Shown here in pieces: positions 43,232 through 55,993 of a stretch of 64,000 bases of DNA; within the stretch, counting starts at the first letter, position 1, and each line of letters starts with the position of its first letter. Source of the DNA: Ulva prolifera (Eukaryota; Chlorophyta; Ulvophyceae; Ulvales; Ulvaceae). The notes beneath the pieces were generated by a model. That model saw nothing but the letters and a program-made list of their open reading frames with translations, did no database searches and had not been told where the DNA came from. The position numbers and the translations under genes are program-made. The stretch is from contig CM041199.1 in NCBI GenBank assembly GCA_023078555.1, positions 9,181,315-9,245,314 on the forward strand. The letters are read 5' to 3'.

Positions 43232-44596
43232 CCATGTCCGCGCAGTATGCCGGGCACTATGTCGGGCACTATGTCGGGCACTATGTTGGGCACTATGTAG
43301 GCATGGTTCCATGTCCGTGCAGTATGCCGGGCACTATGTCGGGCACTATGTAGGAATGGTTCCATGTCCATGCAGTGTGTCGGGCAGTATGTTGGGCACT
43401 ATGTTGGGCACTATGTAGGCATGGTTCCATGTCCGTGCAGTGTGTCGGGCACTACGTCGGGCACTATGTCGGCATGGTTCCATGTCCGTGAAGTATGTCA
43501 GGCACTATGTTGGGCACTATGTCGGCATGGTTCCATGTCCGTGCAGTGTGTCGGGCACTATGACGGGCACTATGTTGGGCACTATGTAGGAATGGTTCCA
43601 TGTCCATGCAGTGTGTCGGGCACTATGTCGGGCACTATGTAGGCATGGTTCCATGTCCGTGCAGTATGTAGGGCACTATGTTGGGCACTGTGTAGGCATG
43701 GTTCCATGTCCGTGCAGTGTGTCGGGCACTATGCCGGGCACTATGCCAGGCACTACGTAGGCATGGTTCCATGTCCGTGCAGTATGCCGGGCACTATGTC
43801 GGGCACTATGTCGGCATGGTTCCATGTCCGTGCAGTATGTCGGGCACTATGTCAAGCACTATGTAGGCATGGTTCCATGTCCGTGCAGTATGCCGGGCAC
43901 TATGTCGGGCACTATGTAGGCATGGTTCCATGTCCGTGCGGTATGTCGGGCACTATGTCAGGCACTATGTTGGGCACTATGTAGGCATGGTTCCATGTCC
44001 GCGCAGTATGCCGGGCACTATGTCGGGCACTATGTCGGGCACTATGTTGGGCACTATGTAGGCATGGTTCCATGTCCGTGCAGTATGCCGGGCACTATGT
44101 CGGGCACTATGTAGGAATGGTTCCATGTCCATGCAGTGTGTCGGGCAGTATGTTGGGCACTATGTTGGGCACTATGTAGGCATGGTTCCATGTCCGTGCA
44201 GTGTGTCGGGCACTACGTCGGGCACTATGTCGGCATGGTTCCATGTCCGTGAAGTATGTCAGGCACTATGTTGGGCACTATGTCGGCATGGTTCCATGTC
44301 CGTGCAGTGTGTCGGGCACTATGACGGGCACTATGTTGGGCACTATGTAGGAATGGTTCCATGTCCATGCAGTGTGTCGGGCACTATGTCGGGCACTATG
44401 TAGGCATGGTTCCATGTCCGTGCAGTATGTAGGGCACTATGTTGGGCACTGTGTAGGCATGGTTCCATGTCCGTGCAGTGTGTCGGGCACTATGACGGGC
44501 ACTATGTTGGGCGCTATGTCGGCATGGTTCCATGTCCATGCAGTATGCCGGGCACTATGTCGGGCACTATGTAGGCATGGTTCCATGTCCGTGTAG
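43232..44596. repeat. Higher-order duplication, 761-bp spacing
   Basis: The block at 43364-43642 recurs at 44125-44403 in the same order of variants, with the TGACGGGCACTATG unit followed by the GTATGTAGGGCAC unit. Shorter related copies start at 44638 and 45269. Confidence 0.8.
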
Positions 44597-45226
44597 TATG
44601 CCGGGCACTATGTCGGGCACTATGTAGGAATGGTTCCATGTCCATGCAGTGTGTCGGGCAGTATGTTGGGCACTATGTTGGGCACTATGTAGGCATGGTT
44701 CCATGTCCGTGCAGTGTGTCGGGCACTACGTCGGGCACTATGTCGGCATGGTTCCATGTCCGTGAAGTATGTCAGGCACTATGTTGGGCACTATGTCGGC
44801 ATGGTTCCATGTCCGTGCAGTGTGTCAGGCACTATGACGGGCACCATGTTGGGCACTATGTAGGAATGGTTCCATGTCCATGCAGTGTGTCGGGCACTAT
44901 GTCGGGCACTATGTAGGCATGGTTCCATGTCCGTGCAGTATGTAGGGCACTATGTTGGGCACTATGTAGGCATGGTTCCATGTCCGTGCAGTGTGTCGGG
45001 CACTATGACGGGCACTATGTTGGGCGCTATGTCGGCATGGTTCCATGTCCATGCAGTATGCCGGGCACTATGTCGGGCACTATGTAGGCATGGTTCCATG
45101 TCTGTGTAGTATGCCGGGCACTATGTCGGGCACTATGTAGGAATGGTTCCATGTCCATGCAGTGTGTCGGGCAGTATGTCGGGCACTATGTTGGGCACTA
45201 TGTAGGCATAGTTCCATGTCCGTGCA

Positions 45227-48200
45227 GTATGCCGGGCACTATGTCGGGCACTATGTAGGAATGGTTCCATGTCCATGCAGTGTGTCGGGCAGTATGTTGG
45301 GCACTATGTTGGGCACTATGTAGGCATGGTTCCATGTCCGTGCAGTGTGTCGGGCACTACGTCGGGCACTATGTCGGCATGGTTCCATGTCCGTGAAGTA
45401 TGTCAGGCACTATGTTGGGCACTATGTCGGCATGGTTCCATGTCCGTGCAGTGTGTCGGGCACTATGACGGGCACTATGTTGGGCACTATGTAGGAATGG
45501 TTCCATGTCCATGCATTGTGTCGGGCACTATGTCGGGCACTATGTAGGCATGGTTCCATGTCCGTGCAGTATGTAGGGCACTATGTTGGGCACTGTGTAG
45601 GCATGGTTCCATGTCCGTGCAGTGTGTCGGGCACTATGACGGGCACTATGTTGGGCGCTATGTCGGCATGGTTCCATGTCCATGCAGTATGCCGGGCACT
45701 ATGCCAGGCACTATGTAGGCATGGTTCCATGTCCGTGCAGTGTGTCGGGCACTACGTCGGGCACTATGTCGGCATGGTTCCATGTCCGTGAAGTATGTCA
45801 GGCACTATGTTGGGCACTATGTCGGCATGGTTCCATGTCCGTGAAGTATGTCAGGCACTATGTTGGGCACTATGTCGGCATGGTTCCATGTCCGTGCAGT
45901 GTGTCGGGCACTATGACGGGCACTATGTTGGGCACTATGTAGGCATGGTTCCATGTCCGTGCAGTGTGTCGGGCACTACGTCGGGCACTATGTCGGCATG
46001 GTTCCATGTCCGTGAAGTATGTCAGGCACTATGTTGGGCACTATGTCGGCATGGTTCCATGTCCGTGCAGTGTGTCGGGCACTATGACGGGCACTATGTT
46101 GGGCACTATGTAGGAATGGTTCCATGTCCATGCATTGTGTCGGGCACTATGTCGGGCACTATGTAGGCATGGTTCCATGTCCGTGCAGTATGTAGGGCAC
46201 TATGTTGGGCACTGTGTAGGCATGGTTCCATGTCCGTGCAGTGTGTCGGGCACTGTGACGGGCACTATGTTGGGCGCTATGTCGGCATGGTTCCATGTCC
46301 ATGCAGTATGCCGGGCACTATGTCGGGCACTATGTAGGCATGGTTCCATGTCCGTGCGGTATGTCGGGCACTATGTCAGGCACTATGTTGGGCACTATGT
46401 AGGCATGGTTCCATGTCCGTGCAGTATGCCGGGCACTATGTCGGGCACTATGTAGGAATGGTTCCATGTCCGTGCAGTGTGTCGGGCAGTCTGTTGGGCA
46501 CTGTGTTGGGCACTATGTAGGCATGGTTCCATGTCCATGCACTATGTCGGGCACTATGTTGGGCACAATGTAGGCATGGTTCCATGTCCGTGCAGTATGC
46601 CGGGCACTATGTCGGGCACTATGTAGGAATGGTTCCATGTCCATGCAGTGTGTCGGGCAGTATGTTGGGCACTATGTAGGCATTGTTCCATGTCCATGCA
46701 GTATGCCGGGCACTATGCCAGGCACTATGTAGGCATGGTTCCATGTCCGTGCAGTATGCCGGGCACTATGTCGGGCACTATGTAGGCATGGTTCCATGTC
46801 CATGCAGTGTGTCGGGCAGTATGTTGGGCACTATGTTGGGCACTATGTAGGCATGGTTCCATGTCCGTGCAGAGTGTCGGGCACGACGTCGGGCACTATG
46901 TCGGCATGGTTCCATGTCCGTGAAGTATGTCAGGCACTATGTTGGGCACTATGTCGGCATGGTTCCATGTCCGTGCAGTGTGTCGGGCACTATGTCGGGC
47001 ACTATGTCGGGCACTATGTCGGCATGGTTCCATCTCCATGCAGTATGTCGGGCACTATGTCCAGCACTATGTAGGCATGGTTCCATGTCCGTGCAGTATG
47101 CCGGGCACTATGTCGGGCACTATGTAGGCATGGTTCCATGTCCGTGCAGTATGCCGGGCACTATGTCGGGCACTATGTCGGGCACTATGTTGGGCACTAT
47201 GTAGGCATAGTTCCATGTCCGTGCAGTATGCCGGGCACTATGTCGGGCACTATGTAGGAATGGTTCCATGTCCATGCAGTGTGTCGGGCAGTATGTTGGG
47301 CACTATGTTGGGCACTATGTAGGCATGGTTCCATGTCCGTGCAGTGTGTCGGGCACTACGTCGGGCACTATGTCGGCATGGTTCCATGTCCGTGAAGTAT
47401 GTCAGGCACTATGTTGGGCACTATGTCGGCATGGTTCCATGTCCGTGCAGTGTGTCGGGCACTATGACGGGCACTATGTTGGGCACTATGTAGGAATGGT
47501 TCCATGTCCATGCATTGTGTCGGGCACTATGTCGGGCACTATGTAGGCATGGTTCCATGTCCGTGCAGTATGTAGGGCACTATGTTGGGCACTGTGTAGG
47601 CATGGTTCCATGTCCGTGCAGTGTGTCGGGCACTATGACGGGCACTATTTTGGGCGCTATGTCGGCATGGTTCCATGTCCATGCAGTATGCCGGGCACTA
47701 TGCCAGGCACTATGTAGGCATGGTTCCATGTCCGTGCAGTGTGTCGGGCACTACGTCGGGCACTATGTCGGCATGGTTCCATGTCCGTGAAGTATGTCAG
47801 GCACTATGTTGGGCACTATGTCGGCATGGTTCCATGTCCGTGAAGTATGTCAGGCACTATGTTGGGCACTATGTCGGCATGGTTCCATGTCCGTGCAGTG
47901 TGTCGGGCACTATGACGGGCACTATGTTGGGCACTATGTAGGCATGGTTCCATGTCCGTGCAGTGTGTCGGGCACTACGTCGGGCACTATGTCGGCATGG
48001 TTCCATGTCCGTGAAGTATGTCAGGCACTATGTTGGGCACTATGTCGGCATGGTTCCATGTCCGTGCAGTGTGTCGGGCACTATGACGGGCACTATGTTG
48101 GGCACTATGTAGGAATGGTTCCATGTCCATGCATTGTGTCGGGCACTATGTCGGGCACTATGTAGGCATGGTTCCATGTCCGTGCAGTATGTAGGGCACT

Positions 48201-48290
48201 ATGTTGGGCACTGTGTAGGCATGGTTCCATGTCCGTGCAGTGTGTCGGGCACTATGACGGGCACTATGTTGGGCGCTATGTCGGCATGGT
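45227..48290. repeat. Higher-order duplication, 1,999-bp spacing
   Basis: The segment from about 45269 to 46270 recurs from about 47268 to 48269. Shared markers are CATTGTGTCGGG, GTATGTAGGGCAC and a doubled GTGAAGTATGTCAGGC unit. Single-base differences are visible, for example CACTATTTTGGGCGC near 47645. Confidence 0.83.
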
Positions 48291-50530
48291 TCCATGTCCA
48301 TGCAGTATGCCGGGCACTATGCAAGGCACTATGTAGGCATGGTTCCATGTCCGTGCAGTGTGTCGGGCACTACGTCGGGCACTATGTCGGCATGGTTCCA
48401 TGTCCGTGAAGTATGTCAGGCACTATGTTGGGCACTATGTCGGCATGGTTCCATGTCCGTGCACTGTGTCGGGCACTATGACGGGCACAATGTTGGGCGC
48501 TATGTCGGCATGGTTCCATGTCCATGCAGTATGCCGGGCACTATGCCAGGCGCTATGTAGGCATGGTTACATGTCCGTGCAGTGTGTCTGGCACTACGTC
48601 CGGCACTATGTCGGCATGGTTCCATGTCCGTGAAGTATGTCAGGCACTATGTCGGGCACTATGTAGGAATGGTTCCATGTCCATGCAGTGTGTCGGGCAG
48701 TATGTAGGGCACTATGTAGGCATGGTTCCATGTCCGTGCGGTATGTCGGGCACTATGTCAGGCACTATGTTGGGCACTATGTAGGCATGGTTCCATGTCC
48801 GCGCAGTATGCCGGGCACTATGTCGGGCACTATGTCGGGCACTATGTTGGGCACTGTGTAGGCATGGTTCCATGTCCGTGCAGTGTGTCGGGCACTATGA
48901 CGGGCACTATGTTGGGCACTATGTCGGCATGGTTCCATGTCCGTGCAGTATGTCGGGCACTATGTCAAGCACTATGTAGGCATGGTTCCATATCCGTGCA
49001 GTATGCCGGGCACTATGTCGGGCACTATGTAGGCATGGTTCCATGTCCGTGCGGTATGTCGGGCACTATGTCAGGCACTATGTAGGAATGGTTCCATGTC
49101 CATGCAGTGTGTCGGGCAGTATGTTGGGCACTATGCCAGGCACTATGTAGGCATGGTTCCATGTCCGTGCAGTGTGTCGGGCACTACGTCGGGCACTATG
49201 TCGGCATGGTTCCATGTCCGTGAAGTATGTCAGGCACTATGTTGGGCACTATGTCGGCATGGTTCCATGTCCGTGAAGTATGTCAGGCACTATGTTGGGC
49301 ACTATGTCGGCATGGTTCCATGTCCGTGCAGTGTGTCGGGCACTATGACGGGCACTATGTTGGGCACTATGTAGGCATGGTTCCATGTCCGTGCAGTGTG
49401 TCGGGCACTACGTCGGGCACTATGTCGGCATGGTTCCATGTCCGTGAAGTATGTCAGGCACTATGTTGGGCACTATGTCGGCATGGTTCCATGTCCGTGC
49501 AGTGTGTCGGGCACTATGACGGGCACTATGTTGGGCACTATGTAGGAATGGTTCCATGTCCATGCATTGTGTCGGGCACTATGTCGGGCACTATGTAGGC
49601 ATGGTTCCATGTCCGTGCAGTATGTAGGGCACTATGTTGGGCACTGTGTAGGCATGGTTCCATGTCCGTGCAGTGTGTCGGGCACTATGACGGGCACTAT
49701 GTTGGGCGCTATGTCGGCATGGTTCCATGTCCATGCAGTATGCCGGGCACTATGCCAGGCACTATGTAGGCATGGTTCCATGTCCGTGCAGTGTGTCGGG
49801 CACTACGTCGGGCACTATGTCGGCATGGTTCCATGTCCGTGAAGTATGTCAGGCACTATGTTGGGCACTATGTCGGCATGGTTCCATGTCCGTGCACTGT
49901 GTTGGGCACTATGACGGGCACAATGTTGGGCGCTATGTCGGCATGGTTCCATGTCCATGCAGTATGCCGGGCACTATGCCAGGCGCTATGTAGGCATGGT
50001 TACATGTCCGTGCAGTGTGTCTGGCACTACGTCCGGCACTATGTCGGCATGGTTCCATGTCCGTGAAGTATGTCAGGCACTATGTCGGGCACTATGTAGG
50101 AATGGTTCCATGTCCATGCAGTGTGTCGGGCAGTATGTAGGGCACTATGTAGGCATGGTTCCATGTCCGTGCGGTATGTCGGGCACTATATCAGGCACTA
50201 TGTTGGGCACTATGTAGGCATGGTTCCATGTCCGCGCAGTATGCCGGGCACTATGTCGGGCACTATGTCGGGCACTATGTTGGGCACTGTGTAGGCATGG
50301 TTCCATGTCCGTGCAGTGTGTCGGGCACTATGACGGGCACTATGTTGGGCACTATGTCGGCATGGTTCCATGTCCGTGCAGTATGTCGGGCACTATGTCA
50401 AGCACTATGTAGGCATGGTTCCATGTCCGTGCAGTATGCCGGGCACTATGTCGGGCACTATGTAGGCATGGTTCCATGTCCGTGCGGTATGTCGGGCACT
50501 ATGTCAGGCACTATGTTGGGCACTATGTAG
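47794..50530. repeat. Higher-order duplication, 1,433-bp spacing
   Basis: The segment from about 47794 to 49050 recurs from about 49227 to 50480. Shared rare variants are GGCACAATGTTGGGC, GGTTACATG, GTGTCTGGC and ACGTCCGGC. This copy pair overlaps the 1,999-bp pair, so the two duplications are nested in time. Confidence 0.85.
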
Positions 50531-53500
50531 GCATGGTTCCATGTCCGCGCAGTATGCCGGGCACTATGTCGGGCACTATGTCGGGCACTATGTTGGGCAC
50601 TATGTAGGCATGGTTCCATGTCCGTGCAGTGTGTCGGGCACGACGTCGGGCACTATGTCGGCATGGTTCCATGTCCGTGAAGTAGGTCAGGCACTATGTT
50701 GGGCACTATGCCGGCATGGTTCCATGTTCATGCAGTGTGTCGGGCAGTATGTTGGGCAGTATGTTGGGCACTATGTAGGCATGGTTCCATGTCCGTGCAG
50801 TGTGTCTGGCACTACGTCGGGCACTATGTCGGCATGGTTCCATGTCCGTGAAGTATGTCAGGCACTATGTCGGGCACTATGTAGGAATGGTTCCATGTCC
50901 ATGCAGTGTGTCGGGCAGTATGTAGGGCACTATGTTGGGCACTATGTAGGCATGGTTCCATGTCCGTGAAGTATGTCAGGCACTATGTCGGGCACTATGT
51001 AGGAATGGTTCTATGTCCATGCAGTGTGTCGGGCAGTATGTAGGGCACTATGTTGGGCACTATGTAGGCATGGTTCCATGTCCGTGCAGTGTGTCGGGCA
51101 CTATGACGGGCACTATGTTGGGCGCTATGTCGGCATGGTTCCATGTCCATGCAGTATGCCGGGCACTATGTCGGGCACTATGTAGGCATGGTTCCATGTC
51201 TGTGTAGTATGCCGGGCACTATGTCGGGCACTATTTAGGAATGGTTCCATGTCCATGCAGTGTGTCGGGCAGTATGTTGGGCACTATGTTGGGCACTATG
51301 TAGGCATTGTTCCATGTCCATGCAGTATGCCGGGCACTATGCCAGGCACTATGTAGGCATGGTTCCATGTCCGTGCAGTATGCCGGGCACTATGTCGGGC
51401 ACTATGTAGGCATGGTTCCATGTCCATGCAGTGTGTCGGGCAGTATGTTGGGCACTATGTTGGGCACTATGTAGGCATGGTTCCATGTCCGTGCAGAGTG
51501 TCGGGCACGACGTCGGGCACTATGTCGGCATGGTTCCATGTCCGTGAAGTATGTCAGGCACTATGTTGGGCACTATGTCGGCATGGTTCCATGTCCGTGC
51601 AGTGTGTCGGGCACTATGTCGGGCACTATGTCGGGCACTATGTCGGCATGGTTCCATCTCCATGCAGTATGTCGGGCACTATGTCCAGCACTATGTAGGC
51701 ATGGTTCCATGTCCGTGCAGTATGCCGGGCACTATGTCGGGCACTATGTAGGCATGGTTCCATGTCCGTGCAGTATGCCGGGCACTATGTCGGGCACTAT
51801 GTTGGGCACTATGTAGGCATGGTTCCATGTCCGTGCAGTATGCCGGGCACTATGTCGGGCACTATGTAGGAATGGTTCCATGTCCATGCAGTGTGTCGGG
51901 CAGTATGTTGGGCACTATGTTGGGCACTATGTAGGCATGGTTCCATGTCCGTGCAGTGTGTCGGGCACTACGTCGGGCACTATGTCGGCATGGTTCCATG
52001 TCCGTGAAGTATGTCAGGCACTATGTTGGGCACTATGTCGGCATGGTTCCATGTCCGTGCAGTGTGTCGGGCACTATGACGGGCACTATGTTGGGCACTA
52101 TGTAGGAATGGTTCCATGTCCATGCAGTGTGTCGGGCACTATGTCGGGCACTATGTAGGCATGGTTCCATGTCCGTGCAGTGTGTCGGGCACGACGTCGG
52201 GCACTATGTCGGCATGGTTCCATGTCCGTGAAGTATGTCAGGCACTATGTTGGGCACTATGTCGGCATGGTTCCATGTCCGTGCAGTGTGTCAGGCACTA
52301 TGTCGGGCACTATGTTGGCATGGTTCCATGTCCGTGAAGTATGTCAGGCACTATGTCGGGCACTATGTAGGAATGGTTCCATGTCCATGCAGTGTGTCGG
52401 GCAGTATGTAGGGCACTATGTAGGCATGGTTCCATGTCCGTGCGGTATGTCGGGCACTATATCAGGCACTATGTTGGGCACTATGTAGGCATGGTTCCAT
52501 GTCCGCGCAGTATGCCGGGCACTATGTCGGGCACTATGTCGGGCACTATGTTGGGCACTGTGTAGGCATGGTTCCATGTCCGTGCAGTGTGTCGGGCACT
52601 ATGACGGGCACTATGTTGGGCACTATGTCGGCATGGTTCCATGTCCGTGCAGTATGTCGGGCACTATGTCAAGCACTATGTAGGCATGGTTCCATGTCCG
52701 TGCAGTATGCCGGGCACTATGTCGGGCACTATGTAGGCATGGTTCCATGTCCGTGCGGTATGTCGGGCACTATGTCAGGCACTATGTTGGGCACTATGTA
52801 GGCATGGTTCCATGTCCGCGCAGTATGCCGGGCACTATGTCGGGCACTATGTCGGGCACTATGTTGGGCACTATGTAGGCATGGTTCCATGTCCGTGCAG
52901 TGTGTCGGGCACGACGTCGGGCACTATGTCGGCATGGTTCCATGTCCGTGAAGTAGGTCAGGCACTATGTTGGGCACTATGCCGGCATGGTTCCATGTTC
53001 ATGCAGTGTGTCGGGCAGTATGTTGGGCAGTATGTTGGGCACTATGTAGGCATGGTTCCATGTCCGTGCAGTGTGTCTGGCACTACGTCGGGCACTATGT
53101 CGGCATGGTTCCATGTCCGTGAAGTATGTCAGGCACTATGTCGGGCACTATGTAGGAATGGTTCCATGTCCATGCAGTGTGTCGGGCAGTATGTAGGGCA
53201 CTATGTTGGGCACTATGTAGGCATGGTTCCATGTCCGTGAAGTATGTCAGGCACTATGTCGGGCACTATGTAGGAATGGTTCTATGTCCATGCAGTGTGT
53301 CGGGCAGTATGTAGGGCACTATGTTGGGCACTATGTAGGCATGGTTCCATGTCCGTGCAGTGTGTCGGGCACTATGACGGGCACTATGTTGGGCGCTATG
53401 TCGGCATGGTTCCATGTCCATGCAGTATGCCGGGCACTATGTCGGGCACTATGTAGGCATGGTTCCATGTCTGTGTAGTATGCCGGGCACTATGTCGGGC

Positions 53501-54690
53501 ACTATTTAGGAATGGTTCCATGTCCATGCAGTGTGTCGGGCAGTATGTTGGGCACTATGTTGGGCACTATGTAGGCATTGTTCCATGTCCATGCAGTATG
53601 CCGGGCACTATGCCAGGCACTATGTAGGCATGGTTCCATGTCCGTGCAGTATGCCGGGCACTATGTCGGGCACTATGTAGGCATGGTTCCATGTCCATGC
53701 AGTGTGTCGGGCAGTATGTTGGGCACTATGTTGGGCACTATGTAGGCATGGTTCCATGTCCGTGCAGAGTGTCGGGCACGACGTCGGGCACTATGTCGGC
53801 ATGGTTCCATGTCCGTGAAGTATGTCAGGCACTATGTTGGGCACTATGTCGGCATGGTTCCATGTCCGTGCAGTGTGTCGGGCACTATGTCGGGCACTAT
53901 GTCGGGCACTATGTCGGCATGGTTCCATCTCCATGCAGTATGTCGGGCACTATGTCCAGCACTATGTAGGCATGGTTCCATGTCCGTGCAGTATGCCGGG
54001 CACTATGTCGGGCACTATGTAGGCATGGTTCCATGTCCGTGCAGTATGCCGGGCACTATGTCGGGCACTATGTTGGGCACTATGTAGGCATGGTTCCATG
54101 TCCGTGCAGTATGCCGGGCACTATGTCGGGCACTATGTAGGAATGGTTCCATGTCCATGCAGTGTGTCGGGCAGTATGTTGGGCACTATGTTGGGCACTA
54201 TGTAGGCATGGTTCCATGTCCGTGCAGTGTGTCGGGCACTACGTCGGGCACTATGTCGGCATGGTTCCATGTCCGTGAAGTATGTCAGGCACTATGTTGG
54301 GCACTATGTCGGCATGGTTCCATGTCCGTGCAGTGTGTCGGGCACTATGACGGGCACTATGTTGGGCACTATGTAGGAATGGTTCCATGTCCATGCAGTG
54401 TGTCGGGCACTATGTCGGGCACTATGTAGGCATGGTTCCATGTCCGTGCAGTGTGTCGGGCACGACGTCGGGCACTATGTCGGCATGGTTCCATGTCCGT
54501 GAAGTATGTCAGGCACTATGTTGGGCACTATGTCGGCATGGTTCCATGTCCGTGCAGTGTGTCAGGCACTATGTCGGGCACTATGTTGGCATGGTTCCAT
54601 GTCCGTGAAGTATGTCAGGCACTATGTCGGGCACTATGTAGGAATGGTTCCATGTCCATGCAGTGTGTCGGGCAGTATGTAGGGCACTAT
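50046..54690. repeat. Near-identical tandem duplication, 2,271 bp
   Basis: Two adjacent copies, about 50046-52415 and 52317-54686, follow the same order of variants at a constant 2,271-bp offset. This includes the private markers ACTATATCAGGC, TCCATGTTCATG, GGTTCTATGTCC and ACTATTTAGG. The right edge is where copy two gains an extra 12-mer (near 54682). The shared private variants make it probably the most recent large duplication here. Confidence 0.88.
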
Positions 54691-55060
54691 GTTGGGCACT
54701 ATGTAGGCATGGTTCCATGTCCGTGCAGAGTGTCGGGCACGACGTCGGGCACTATGTCGGCATGGTTCCATGTCCGTGAAGTATGTCAGGCACTATGTTG
54801 GGCACTATGTCGGCATGGTTCCATGTCCGTGCAGTGTGTCGGGCACTATGTCGGGCACTATGTCGGGCACTATGTCGGCATGGTTCCATCTCCATGCAGT
54901 ATGTCGGGCACTATGTCCAGCACTATGTAGGCATGGTTCCATGTCCGTGCAGTATGCCGGGCACTATGTCGGGCACTATGTAGGCATGGTTCCATGTCCG
55001 TGCAGTATGCCGGGCACTATGTCGGGCACTATGTCGGGCACTATGTTGGGCACTATGTAG
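53691..55060. repeat. Higher-order duplication, 961-bp spacing
   Basis: The block at about 53745-54050 (GCAGAGTGTCGGG, CACGACG, TTCCATCTCC, GTCCAGCAC) recurs at about 54706-55010. The right copy leads directly into the unit that the transposon interrupts, so this pair supplies a nearby uninterrupted version of the target at about 54114. Confidence 0.8.
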
Positions 55061-55086
55061 GCATGGTTCCATGTCCGTGCAGTATG

Positions 55087-55089
55087 CCG
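55087..55089. repeat. Target site duplication, left (CCG)
   Basis: The three bases CCG just before CACTACAAG equal the three bases after the right terminus (62683-62685). In the satellite this trinucleotide normally occurs once, in GTATGCCGGGCACTATG, so the second copy arose on insertion. Confidence 0.95.
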
Positions 55090-55114
55090 CACTACAAGAA
55101 ACCTGACTGGCCCA
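55090..55114 (+). repeat. Terminal inverted repeat, left
   Basis: It reads CACTACAAGAAACCTGAC, then T, then GGCCCA. It is the reverse complement of the right end except for the base after the first 18 (T here, C at the right end). Similarity stops after GGCCCA. Confidence 0.97.
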
Positions 55115-55240
55115 GACTTACAGAAGGGGCACATTGTGAGGCGCACTTGGTGCAGTTGGATGAGTCCGAGTGTAGCTCTGGGGGCACATTTGCCTGAACT
55201 CTGGGGCTGACATTGGCAAGGGGCTGAAGCCGGCTGCGGT
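55115..55240. other. Left subterminal region with GGGGCAC motifs
   Basis: GGGGCACATTG lies at 55126-55136 and GGGGCACATT at 55181-55190, followed by a TGGGGCTGACATTGGCA stretch at 55202-55218. CACTA elements usually carry clustered short motifs within ~200-300 bp of each end that bind the element's accessory DNA-binding protein. These motifs are candidates for that role by position only. No gene is seen here. Confidence 0.5.
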
Positions 55241-55993
55241 CGTGAGTGGCGTTATTCTGTACAGAAACAAGATCCATTCAATACATCAAGTACATGAAAC
55301 GTAACAGGTCCGTTAGTGGTGGCAAGCGGCGACTCTGGCGTGCAGCGATCGCTTCGGATCATACAGAGCCTAGCTCCGTGGGGCAATAACTATATGGTTA
55401 GCCGGTCTACGCGCAATGCTTATAACGCATAAATGATGCGAAAGCAGTGGGCGATGTAGGTAGTTGCGTAAGTATATGCAGCGTTGTGTGGTGTACGGGA
55501 TTTCGGCACTGGACGGCTGGATGCATGCTTGGAAGTCGCCGAAGTGGGTGGTGTTTGTCGTGGCGGGATCGAGCTGGAAGTCTTCCACCTATGCAGTAAA
55601 TCGTGGCAAACGTGTCAACCAAACATTGGTGTAATTTGAGTTCCTTGTGACTATAAGATGGTGCTTCAGGGCATAGAAGTAGGCAGAAGGAGGCTGTGGC
55701 ACATCACCATGATTCTGCTCCTATGTGAGCACAGAAGTGACCCTTACCACCAAGGGGCTGGAAGTGCCCTTGGCCCAATGGCAGTTTCTCGGGTATCAGG
55801 GCCAATTATTATAAGCTGGTGGCAGAATCTGCCACTGATGCAATTAGGGTCACATTCCTCTGCATTGCTAGGAGGAGATCATGGTGGTGCTTCCAGAGCT
55901 CGAAAACATGTAGCATGCAGCCGTACAGTACTGATAAGCGACCTACTGTTCTCATATGGCTTGTGAAGGTTACAATCTGTAGGCTGGAGGCAG
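55241..55993. other. Element interior, no recognisable gene
   Basis: This is unique sequence between the left subterminal region and the minus-strand gene-like region. Short open frames occur on both strands (the longest about 100 codons on the plus strand at 55658-55966), but none has a motif, a supporting start context or continuity with neighbours. A 3' exon or untranslated region of the minus-strand gene could lie here. I found no clear polyadenylation signal for that strand. Confidence 0.5.

Larger units (their letters stand above)
1..55089. repeat. Satellite array, 53-bp family (left block)
   Basis: Each unit has a 29-bp core that starts TAGGCATGGTTCCATG and ends TCCGTGCAGTATG, followed by tandem 12-mers close to GGGCACTATGTC. 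Two 12-mers give the common 53-bp unit (for example the GGTTCC anchors at 9499 and 9552 are 53 bp apart); three and four give 65 and 77 bp. The block holds on the order of 1,000 units. Recurrent variants include TAGG/TCGG at the core start, CCGTG/CCATG, GTGCAG/GTGAAG, and TCGGG/TTGGG/TCAGG/CCGGG in the 12-mers. I see no non-satellite sequence between base 1 and the transposon junction. The array enters the window already in progress. It is probably centromeric, pericentromeric or subtelomeric heterochromatin, but the sequence does not say which. Confidence 0.97.

Noticed and set aside
1-55089. Hundreds of open frames of 60-224 codons on the plus strand (repeating MVPCPCS, HYVG, ALCRA peptides)
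   Set aside because: They are produced by a stop-poor repeat read through a rotating frame, with stops only where TAG falls in frame. All three frames give similar frames, lengths vary with unit number, and there is no start context or selection signal.
1-55089. CRISPR-like regular short repeats
   Set aside because: There are no unique spacers: core and 12-mers are both repeated and variable, and the context is eukaryotic.
55658-55966. 103-codon plus-strand frame
   Set aside because: It is low-complexity in appearance with no recognisable domain, and competing frames lie on the other strand.
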